Below, one piece after another: positions 1 to 5,101 of a stretch of 5,101 nucleotides of DNA. The notes under the pieces were generated by a model, which saw only the letters and a list, made by a program, of their open reading frames with translations, was not told the DNA's origin and ran no database searches. A program made the translations under genes and the position numbers. This DNA is from an uncultured Opitutaceae bacterium. Its GTDB lineage: Bacteria > Verrucomicrobiota > Verrucomicrobiae > Opitutales > Opitutaceae. The stretch covers positions 1 to 5,101 of the forward strand of contig CAMLSH010000305.1 of the NCBI GenBank assembly GCA_946482625.1, in the 5' to 3' direction. The stretch's first letter is position 1; every line of letters starts with the position of its first letter.

Positions 1-1077
1 GCGCAGCAGCGTGCCCAGAACAGCGATACCGAAAAACCCCAGCACGACCGACGGGATCGCCGAGATAAACTCGATGGAGGGCTTGATGAGCTTTTGCTCC
101 GTGGGCCGGGCGATTTGGTTGACGTAGATGGCGGCACCGACGCCGAGCGGCACGGCGATGGTGAGAGCGACAAGCGAGACCATCAGCGAGCCGGTGAGCA
201 GCGGGAGAATGCCGTACCAGTCCTGCCAGAAACTCGCGGTGGTCCATTGCTTGCCGAAGATGAAGGCGGTGAAGGCCTGCCAGAACGGGACGGGCTCGTT
301 GTAGGCCCATGTCTCCAGCTGTTTTTCAACTGCCGGGAACGAGGCGATGTACTCGGCGTTGAGCGTCTTGAAACGCTCCATGCGCGTCTGCAGCTCCGGC
401 ACCGGCAGCGTCGGAATACCCGCGCCCAGCGCAGTCAGTTCGGCGGCGAACGCTTGATTGGCTTCCTTGTACGCAGGTAGCGCACCGAGGATCGGTTGCA
501 GCTCGGTTTTGAAATCGATGGCCTCGATCGAGAGCGCCGCGGCTTCTTCATCTTTTCCCGCAGCGACAAGCTGGGAGCGTTCGACCATGCGGTCTTCGTT
601 GATCTCGAATTTTTGTTTGATGGCCACTGCGACATCACCGAGGTCAGCCACGAAACCGCGGATCGGCACGACCGCGTCGCTGTAGCGGCCCGCGTAATCA
701 TCGAACGCGGCGAGCTTCGCGTTGGCGTCGGCGAGGGGAAGTTTTTCCACCTCCAGAAAATGCCTGAGCGTGCGCAGGCGGATGTCGGAGAGATAGCGGG
801 TCAGCGCCGTGTGATCGCGCTCCTGCTGGCGGATGAAATCGACGTACTCCAATCCGGCCTGGCGATAGACCGTGATGTTCTGACGGTTTTGCGTGAAGAA
901 GCCGGCACCCTCGCGGAACAGGAAAACGGTGATCAAGCCGAGCACGATGACAGCGACCAACGCGCTGCCGCCGAAAAAACTTTGGATGCACTCATCGAGC
1001 GAGAGACCGAAAAAGCGCGTGCGCGCCTTCGCGATGGCGAAGGGCGGGCGGGCGTCGGCGGTGGTGCTGGTGGCCAT
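1..1077 (-). CDS. pstC: Phosphate ABC transporter permease PstC, long-loop form (3' end outside window)
   Basis: Inner-membrane permease subunit of the high-affinity PstSCAB phosphate importer. The frame is open from ATG at 1077 to the window edge (359 codons, no stop), so the C-terminus is missing. A hydrophobic helix at about residues 38-55 is TM1. TM2 begins near residue 290 (LLTGSLMVSLVALTIAVPLG). The following cytoplasmic coupling segment, about 334-351, reads SIEFISAIPSVVLGFFGI, which matches the PstC EAA-loop signature (IPSVV-GFFG). From family knowledge, ordinary PstC proteins have only a few dozen residues between TM1 and TM2. Here there are about 235, rich in charged and helix-forming residues, so this is an enlarged periplasmic domain like those of the long PstC forms in some proteobacteria. 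No other ATG gives the full TM1. No Shine-Dalgarno sequence is visible. pstA and pstB are expected next but lie outside the window. The family is certain; the role of the loop is unknown. Confidence 0.93.
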   Translation of the reverse strand, partial: MATSTTADARPPFAIAKARTRFFGLSLDECIQSFFGGSALVAVIVLGLITVFLFREGAGFFTQNRQNITVYRQAGLEYVDFIRQQERDHTALTRYLSDIRLRTLRHFLEVEKLPLADANAKLAAFDDYAGRYSDAVVPIRGFVADLGDVAVAIKQKFEINEDRMVERSQLVAAGKDEEAAALSIEAIDFKTELQPILGALPAYKEANQAFAAELTALGAGIPTLPVPELQTRMERFKTLNAEYIASFPAVEKQLETWAYNEPVPFWQAFTAFIFGKQWTTASFWQDWYGILPLLTGSLMVSLVALTIAVPLGVGAAIYVNQIARPTEQKLIKPSIEFISAIPSVVLGFFGIAVLGTLLR

Positions 1078-1101
1078 GGCGAGAGAGGACAAATGACGGG
1101 A

Positions 1102-1107
1102 ATTATC
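1102..1107 (-). promoter_or_regulatory. Candidate -10 element of pstC promoter
   Basis: On the minus strand the hexamer reads GATAAT, one base from TATAAT, and lies 24 bases before the pstC start codon. It is 15 bases downstream of the candidate Pho box, which would take the place of a normal -35 element as in activator-dependent Pho promoters. TTGACC abuts it directly, so that hexamer cannot be its -35 partner. This is a pattern match only. Confidence 0.35.
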
Positions 1108-1122
1108 GGTCAACGGGGCCTC

Positions 1123-1139
1123 GGTTACGTTTCTGTGAC
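1123..1139 (-). promoter_or_regulatory. Candidate Pho box upstream of pstC
   Basis: The minus strand reads GTCACAGAAACGTAACC, which can be parsed as two half-sites (GTCACA and GTAACC) starting 11 bases apart. That period is typical of PhoB/PhoP-type binding sites (enterobacterial CTGTCAT-N4 repeats, Bacillus TTAACA-N5 repeats). The same arrangement, with identical outer parts and a different four-base spacer, occurs before the porin at 3612-3628. It lies 45 bases upstream of pstC and just after the pstS terminator, where a pstC promoter would have to be. Binding by a phosphate response regulator is inferred. Confidence 0.5.
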
Positions 1140-1167
1140 AAAGCCGGATCGGGACCCGTAAAAACAA

Positions 1168-1203
1168 CACAGGCGCGCCGACAGAACTTCCGGCGCGCCT
1201 GTG
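1168..1203 (-). terminator. Rho-independent terminator after pstS
   Basis: A perfect 13-base stem (CACAGGCGCGCCG with CGGCGCGCCTGTG) encloses a 10-base loop. On the minus strand it is followed at once by TTGTTTTT, the expected U-rich tail. The plus-strand side has no T tract, so it acts in the direction of pstS. It lies 122 bases after the pstS stop and 90 bases before the pstC start, so it should separate or attenuate transcription between binding protein and permease genes. Both arms contain the octamer GGCGCGCC. Confidence 0.87.
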
Positions 1204-1236
1204 ACTGACTACTTGAACAACAACACTGAGTTACTC

Positions 1237-1301
1237 GTAGGGCCCAAACTCGCTCGCGGCCTTTTCTGCGTGAAACCGGCACCGATCAAGTCCGGCCCTA
1301 C
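1237..1301. repeat. Palindromic intergenic repeat element (GTAGGGCC ends)
   Basis: The 65-base segment begins with GTAGGGCC and ends with its exact reverse complement GGCCCTAC. Inside these ends the arms still match loosely (CAAACTCGCTCG against GGACTTGATCG, with one gap). It lies 24 bases after the pstS stop and outside any gene. I recall similar short GTAGGGC-ended intergenic palindromes in Verrucomicrobia genomes, but only one copy is in this window, so its repetitive nature is inferred. It could fold in the 3' untranslated region of the pstS mRNA and protect it. Confidence 0.5.
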
Positions 1302-1325
1302 AAGGAAATGATGCGTGAACGTCGC

Positions 1326-2135
1326 TTAGCGGACGGGAACGAAGCCGACCTGCTCGACAACCTTTTGGCCTTCATCGCTGAGCGTGAACTCGATGAACTT
1401 CGCGGCTTCGCCGCTCGGCTCGCCGTTCGTGTAATAGAAGTTCGGACGGGCGTACGGGTACTTCTTGGAAACGACGGTTTCCTTGGAGGGCATGACGCCC
1501 GCGATGGAAACGACCTTGATGCCGGGGGCCTTGATGTAGGCGAGGCCGACGTAGCCGATGCCGTTGGGATTTTTCGCAACTTCGGAGGCAATCTGCTCGT
1601 TGCCCGCCATCTTCTGGGAAGACGAGGCGTAGTCGCGGCGCTTCATGGCGAGATCTTTCCAGTCCTGGTACGTACCCGAAGAGGTATTACGCGTGTAGAT
1701 GGAGAACTTGCCGGGAGTGCCGCCGACGGCGGACCAGTCGGTCATGTCGCCCGTGAAGATCTGCTCGACCTGGCGCGCGGTGAGTTCGTTGACCGGATTG
1801 TTTTCGTTCACGATGACGGCCATGCCGTCGTAGCACACGATGAGCGGCTTCATGGTGACGCCCTTGGCGCTGGCGGCCGACATCTCGGTGGGTTTGGCGC
1901 GGCGGGAGGACATGCCGATCTGGGCGGTTCCGTCGGTGATCGCGGCGATGCCGGTGGTGGAGCCTTCAGCGGCGATCTCGAACGAAGTGCCGGGGTTCTT
2001 CGCCTTGTACTCTTCGGAGAGCATCGGGACGAGTTTGGCGCCGAGTGTGTCGGAGCCCTTGATGACGAGCTTCTCGGCGCGGACAAGGCCGACGACCGCG
2101 AGGAAGGATGCGAGGAAAAGGAGGGATTTTTTCAT
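1326..2135 (-). CDS. pstS: Periplasmic phosphate-binding protein PstS
   Basis: Substrate-binding protein of the Pst phosphate importer: it captures phosphate in the periplasm and delivers it to PstC/PstA. The protein has 269 residues, compact for the family. Residues 1-20 are a Sec signal peptide (MKKS, then a hydrophobic core ending VRA), and no lipobox Cys is present. Phosphate-site motifs are GSDTL at 27-31, EGSTTGI at 57-63, SSRR at 76-79, DG at 103-104 and RNTSSGTYQ at 149-157, where the Arg and the Ser-Gly-Thr loop usually contact the anion. GIGYVGLAY at 192-200 is also typical. It follows the porin by 33 bases on the same strand with no terminator between, so the two are probably co-transcribed. 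A strong terminator lies downstream. The start is fixed by the signal peptide; no clear Shine-Dalgarno sequence precedes it. Confidence 0.96.
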   Translation of the reverse strand: MKKSLLFLASFLAVVGLVRAEKLVIKGSDTLGAKLVPMLSEEYKAKNPGTSFEIAAEGSTTGIAAITDGTAQIGMSSRRAKPTEMSAASAKGVTMKPLIVCYDGMAVIVNENNPVNELTARQVEQIFTGDMTDWSAVGGTPGKFSIYTRNTSSGTYQDWKDLAMKRRDYASSSQKMAGNEQIASEVAKNPNGIGYVGLAYIKAPGIKVVSIAGVMPSKETVVSKKYPYARPNFYYTNGEPSGEAAKFIEFTLSDEGQKVVEQVGFVPVR

Positions 2136-2168
2136 GTGAGTATTGGTTTATCAGTGACGCTGGAGGGA

Positions 2169-3506
2169 TTAGAACTTGGCCGAGAGATCGACCTGGAGAA
2201 CCTGGGCCTTGCCGAAGCCGTTGCCGCGGTTGGTGGAACCGCCGCTGGCGCGGGTGGCCTCGATGTTGAACGAGTTGAAGTAGCTCACGGTCGCGTTGAT
2301 CGCGTCGGTGATGTTGTAGCTGCCGGAGAGAATCAGGCCCTCGCCGTTGAGGTAGCCGCCGTTGAAGTCGGAATCGAGAAGCAGCGACGAGTAAGAACCG
2401 TTGCCGACGAAGCGGTATTCGGCGGTGAGCTGGTAGTCCTTGGCGATCTTGGTCGCGCCGTAGCGGACACCGAGGTTGCCGAGGGTCGAGTCCTCATCGA
2501 CGTTGTGAGTCTGCGCGAGGCGATGAGCGCGGGCTTCGCCCTCGAGGTTGATGCCGTAGGTGGCATACACGGCGAAGGGTTTTTCGCCGATCTTGGTCGT
2601 GTACTCGACCGGCACCAGGAAGGTGGCTAGGTCGGTATAGACATTCGTGTCGTTGGCCTGAAGCGCGAGCGTGTTGGCGCCGGCATCGTGCGCGGACGGA
2701 GCGGCAAACGTGATGAAGGTCGGAGCGATCTTCCACTGCTTGTTCGCGAACTCGGTCTGGAGAATGAAGAGGAACGACGGGTCGTTCGCGGCGGCACCGG
2801 CGGTGGAGTTGGAGTTCAACATGAACTCGCCCGCGCGGACGCTGAGGCCCCAGCTGTCGGCGATCACGTTGTTGTAAACGAGTTCCTGCGCGGAACCTTC
2901 GAAGTTGATGTCGCTGTCGATCCAGAAGCCGTTGACGCCGGGACCGAAGAACTTGTGGCCGAATTTACCGAGACGAAAATCGAATGCATCGGCGCCGATG
3001 ACGTCGGAGTCGTTGTACTGCACAAAGACCTGGCCGACGTAAACGTTGTCGGAGGACTTCGAGAAATTATCCGTGCCGTTGGCGAAATTGCTGTTGGTGG
3101 AGGTGGCACCGGCTTCGGATTCGAGGCGCAGACCTGCGGTCCACTTGGCTCCGAGGCTCGCGGTGGTAGCGAGACGGAAGCGATAGCGGTAGCGGCTGCG
3201 GTCCATGTTGCCGTTCACGCCGGCGGGATTGGTCTCTTCGTTGTCGTACTGATAACGTACGCGGAGATCGCCCGCGATTTTCAGCTTCGTGAGCGAGGAA
3301 GACATATCCAGTTTCCCGGCCGAGGTGTTGGCCGCGAACTCGCTCGTCAGCTCGGCGCGAAGATCCTCGGCCTCCTGATCGGTGATGATGCCTTTTTTAG
3401 CGAGAAGGTTGAGGAGCGCGCCGCTGTCCTGCGCGAACGAGACAGTCGAAGCGCCGAGCGCGACGACGCCAGCGAGGGCGAGCCATTTGAGTGAGTTCTT
3501 AGCCAT
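2169..3506 (-). CDS. Outer-membrane beta-barrel porin, probably phosphate-related
   Basis: A 445-residue outer-membrane porin. A signal peptide spans about residues 1-25 (MAKNSLKWLAL to VSFAQ). A short helical segment follows (LLNLLAKKGIITDQEAEDLRAEL, with basic and acidic residues), commonly found at the N-terminus of 'putative porin' families. From about residue 72 there are alternating amphipathic strands (LKIAGDLRVRYQY, RYRYRFRLATTASLG) and loops rich in Asn, Gly and Asp. The protein ends VDLSAKF, with the terminal Phe that the BAM assembly machinery recognises. It is either of the Porin_5 type or an OprO/OprP relative; I cannot decide by eye. The neighbouring pstS and the Pho-box-like motif upstream suggest a phosphate or anion porin induced by phosphate starvation. 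I chose ATG at 3506 because the signal peptide begins there. The in-frame ATG at 3692 would add 62 unlikely residues covering the promoter region. Confidence 0.9.
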   Translation of the reverse strand: MAKNSLKWLALAGVVALGASTVSFAQDSGALLNLLAKKGIITDQEAEDLRAELTSEFAANTSAGKLDMSSSLTKLKIAGDLRVRYQYDNEETNPAGVNGNMDRSRYRYRFRLATTASLGAKWTAGLRLESEAGATSTNSNFANGTDNFSKSSDNVYVGQVFVQYNDSDVIGADAFDFRLGKFGHKFFGPGVNGFWIDSDINFEGSAQELVYNNVIADSWGLSVRAGEFMLNSNSTAGAAANDPSFLFILQTEFANKQWKIAPTFITFAAPSAHDAGANTLALQANDTNVYTDLATFLVPVEYTTKIGEKPFAVYATYGINLEGEARAHRLAQTHNVDEDSTLGNLGVRYGATKIAKDYQLTAEYRFVGNGSYSSLLLDSDFNGGYLNGEGLILSGSYNITDAINATVSYFNSFNIEATRASGGSTNRGNGFGKAQVLQVDLSAKF

Positions 3507-3548
3507 ACGGGTCTTGGTCTGGGTTTGTATTGTCTTCTTGGATGAACA

Positions 3549-3567
3549 CGTCGGCTGGACGCCAACG
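3549..3567 (-). other. Small hairpin in porin mRNA leader
   Basis: On the minus strand CGTTGGC and GCCGACG pair as a 7-base stem (one G-T wobble) around a 5-base loop GTCCA. It lies 42 bases before the porin start codon. The stretch between it and the ATG is rich in A and C and lacks a Shine-Dalgarno sequence. It could stabilise the leader or affect translation; no T tract follows, so it is not a terminator. Confidence 0.3.
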
Positions 3568-3611
3568 CACCGAGACCTTGCCCTCCCCGCGCGACAGGAT
3601 TGTGGCGGAAT

Positions 3612-3628
3612 GGTTACGAACGTGTGAA
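3612..3628 (-). promoter_or_regulatory. Candidate Pho box upstream of porin-pstS
   Basis: The minus strand reads TTCACACGTTCGTAACC: half-sites TTCACA and GTAACC begin 11 bases apart. Compared with the site before pstC (1123-1139), TCACA and CGTAACC are identical and all differences fall in the four-base spacer or the first base. It lies 105 bases before the porin start. A 6-base inverted repeat (GGCGGA at 3604-3609, TCCGCC at 3630-3635) encloses it. A weak -10-like CACAAT lies at 3599-3604. A phosphate-starvation response regulator is the likely ligand, by inference from the genes it precedes. Confidence 0.5.
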
Positions 3629-3644
3629 CTCCGCCTTGTTTGGG

Positions 3645-3675
3645 AAAAATCCGTGAGCGCAGCCACCCGGATTTT
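3645..3675 (-). terminator. Possible terminator after the SNF2 gene
   Basis: On the minus strand AAAATCCG pairs perfectly with CGGATTTT across a 14-base loop, and the T run extends to five. The A-tract, stem and T-tract form resembles a Rho-independent terminator, though only three stem pairs are G-C. It lies between the SNF2 stop and the candidate porin promoter, where such a signal is expected. A 182-base 3' untranslated region would result, so it could instead be part of the adjoining repeat region. Confidence 0.4.
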
Positions 3676-3828
3676 GAATCGCAAAGACGCAAAGTTGCTA
3701 AGTCAGAGCGAAGAGTTCGGTCCCGATAACCTAGCCGCTTTCAACGGCCATTCACTGGCTCTGCTCTGAGCGGTGGACATCGTCAAAACGCGTCAGCCTC
3801 TTTGCCGCTTCGCGTCTTTGCGATTCAA
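3674..3828. repeat. Inverted pair of CGCAAAGA-type intergenic repeats
   Basis: GAATCGCAAAGACGC at 3676-3690 recurs as its exact reverse complement at 3812-3826, and weaker pairing continues to 3702 and 3800 (AAG, GC and AAG matches). Each arm is a run of degenerate heptamers of the CGCAAAGA type. An inner pair, TCAGAGC at 3703-3709 and GCTCTGA at 3763-3769, allows further folding. The 155-base unit is non-coding and lies between the SNF2 gene and the porin promoter. I recall CGCAAAGACGCAAAG tracts as dispersed repeats in several phyla; no insertion-sequence gene or target duplication is visible. Confidence 0.6.
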
Positions 3829-3856
3829 CTTAGCCGTCAAATCGCTCCAAAACGCC

Positions 3857-5101
3857 TCACGCTCCGCCCAGATGCTCCGGCTCGGATTCGTCGGCGACTT
3901 GCGCCGTCGTCAGCTGCACGAGATCGCGCAGCGAACTGAAATGCTGGCTCAGGTCGAAATCGCCGCCCAACCCACCGATGAGTTTGTCGAACAGATCTTT
4001 CTTGGACGCCTTCAACGCCTGGATGCGCTCCTCGATCGTGCCCGCGGTGATCATACGATACACAAACACCGTGCTCTTCTGGCCGATGCGGTGAACGCGA
4101 TCGACCGCCTGCGCCTCGACCGCGGGATTCCACCACGGGTCGAGCAGGAAAACGTAATCCGCCGCGTGCAACGTGATGCCCGTGCCGGCCGCCTTGAGCG
4201 ACACCAACATCGCCGCCGCGCCATTCGCGGCTTGGAAGGACTGCACCGGCTTCTGTCGGTCGAGCGTCATGCCCGTGAGTTCGTAGCGCGGCAGCTCCGG
4301 GAAATTCGTGGCAAGCGCCTCGCGCACGCGGTCGAGCAACATCACGAACTGCGAGAAGATCACGACCTTGTGCCCGCTGCTGACGATCTCGACCAGCTTC
4401 TCGACCAGCAGTGAAATCTTGCCCGAGTCCGACAGCGGCGCCTTGAGCCACGGCAGCATATCCGGATCGCAGCAGGTCTGGCGCAGACGCGTAAGCAGCG
4501 CGAGGAAGCCGAAGGACTTTTCCCGCATCGCCGCGCCGACATCGTCTCCGAGGCGCGTGAGGCCTTCCGAACAGATGCGCGCGTATTCCGCGCGCTGCAC
4601 ATCCGTCAGCGGGCAAAGCAGCTCCATCTCGACCTTCGGCGGCAGCTCCGTGGCGACCTCGGTCTTCGTACGACGGAGAATGAACGGCGCGAGTTGCGCC
4701 CGCAGCCGCGTCAACGTGGCAGCGCGGTCGACCGTGAGCGACGATTCGAAGCTCGCCCGTGAACCGAGCAGGCCCGGCAGCAGGAAGCGGAAGATCGACC
4801 AGAGATCGAGCTGGCGGTTTTCCAGCGGCGTACCCGAAAGCACGATACGGTGATCGGCGCGCACCGCGAAACAGGTCTGCGTCACCTTCGCGTCCGGGTT
4901 CTTGATGAACTGGCCTTCGTCGAGCACCGCATAGCCAAACTCAACCTTGTCGAGCAACGCGCGGTGCTTGCGCAGCTGCGTGTAGCTCGCGAGCCAGACG
5001 ACTTCGCCGTCGTCCTTATGGGTCGTGAAATCGTGGCCGCTCTTCAGCACATCGACGACGAGCTGCGGGAAAAATTTCGCGATCTCTTCGCGCCAGACAG
5101 G
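3857..5101 (-). CDS. SNF2-family DNA-dependent ATPase/helicase, C-terminal part
   Basis: Superfamily 2 ATPase of the Swi2/Snf2 type, which moves along DNA and remodels protein-DNA complexes. The exact role of bacterial members is mostly unknown. The frame is open to the window edge (414 residues shown), so the N-terminus with the Walker A motif lies outside. The first visible residues (PVWREEIAKFFP) resemble the motif Ia region. Then come the Walker B variant DEGQ at 61-64 followed by FIKN, motif III SGTPLENR at 89-96, LRRTK at 142-146, RLRQTCCDP at 205-213, motif IV KVVIFSQF at 245-252, motif V LKAAGTGITL at 302-311, DPWWNPAVEAQ at 321-331 and motif VI DRVHRIGQ at 334-341. All visible catalytic motifs are intact. 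It ends with a short acidic tail. A GTG at 5050 is internal, not the start, since homologous sequence continues upstream. It appears unrelated to the phosphate genes. Confidence 0.95.
   Translation of the reverse strand, partial: PVWREEIAKFFPQLVVDVLKSGHDFTTHKDDGEVVWLASYTQLRKHRALLDKVEFGYAVLDEGQFIKNPDAKVTQTCFAVRADHRIVLSGTPLENRQLDLWSIFRFLLPGLLGSRASFESSLTVDRAATLTRLRAQLAPFILRRTKTEVATELPPKVEMELLCPLTDVQRAEYARICSEGLTRLGDDVGAAMREKSFGFLALLTRLRQTCCDPDMLPWLKAPLSDSGKISLLVEKLVEIVSSGHKVVIFSQFVMLLDRVREALATNFPELPRYELTGMTLDRQKPVQSFQAANGAAAMLVSLKAAGTGITLHAADYVFLLDPWWNPAVEAQAVDRVHRIGQKSTVFVYRMITAGTIEERIQALKASKKDLFDKLIGGLGGDFDLSQHFSSLRDLVQLTTAQVADESEPEHLGGA

Noticed and set aside
496..1161. Plus-strand open frame of 221 codons opposite pstC
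   Set aside because: It lies opposite the continuous PstC frame and shows no recognisable domain.
2136..2168. GTCAC half-site and possible separate promoter for pstS
   Set aside because: Only one half-site is present, with no GTAACC partner at the right distance, and the 33-base gap is too short for a convincing promoter.
1308..2630. Long plus-strand open frame of 440 codons opposite pstS and the porin
   Set aside because: It runs antisense across two clearly recognised genes and their junction; its Gly/Val/Asp/Glu-rich composition is typical of a shadow frame in GC-rich DNA.
3507..3692. N-terminal extension of the porin to an in-frame ATG at 3692
   Set aside because: It would place 62 unlikely residues before a good signal peptide and would cover the candidate promoter and Pho box.
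3773..4414. Plus-strand open frame of 213 codons opposite the SNF2 gene
   Set aside because: It overlaps conserved SNF2 motifs on the other strand; its Arg/Leu/His-rich sequence is a shadow.
3857..5101. SNF2 ATPase as part of a defence system (DISARM- or Dnd-like)
   Set aside because: No methylase, nuclease or other defence gene is visible, and the neighbours are phosphate-uptake genes; a stand-alone bacterial SNF2 protein is the simpler reading.

Overview
The window reads as chromosomal DNA of a GC-rich Gram-negative bacterium. An outer-membrane porin with a C-terminal Phe and a secreted phosphate-binding protein show an outer membrane. The porin's N-terminal style, the start codons without Shine-Dalgarno sequences and the short intergenic repeats resemble Verrucomicrobiota, perhaps Opitutaceae. 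That placement is from memory of such genomes and is not proven here. All four real genes lie on the minus strand, so they are described from high to low coordinates.

5101-3857: the C-terminal part of a SNF2-family helicase/ATPase, cut by the window edge. 3856-3507: a 350-base gene-free region. It holds a paired inverted copy of a CGCAAAGA-type repeat (3674-3828), a terminator-like hairpin (3645-3675), a candidate Pho box (3612-3628) and a small leader hairpin (3549-3567). 3506-2169: a 445-residue outer-membrane porin. After only 33 bases follows pstS (2135-1326), the periplasmic phosphate-binding protein. 1325-1078: a 248-base gap with a palindromic intergenic repeat (1237-1301), a strong Rho-independent terminator (1168-1203), and a second candidate Pho box (1123-1139) with a -10-like GATAAT. 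1077-1: pstC, the phosphate permease, cut at its C-terminus by the window edge. It carries an unusually long periplasmic insertion after its first membrane helix.

The porin, PstS and PstC form a phosphate uptake route: passage through the outer membrane, capture in the periplasm, then transport across the inner membrane. PstA, PstB and perhaps PhoU are expected beyond position 1. The most useful observation is a shared motif, GTTCACACGTTCGTAACC-like before the porin and TTGTCACAGAAACGTAACC-like before pstC. The conserved parts are TCACA and CGTAACC with an identical four-base variable spacer. Together with the terminator after pstS, this suggests two separately initiated, co-regulated units: porin-pstS and pstC onward. 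I see no sign of a wholly new system. The novelty lies in the regulatory layout, the porin-pstS pairing and the enlarged PstC loop.
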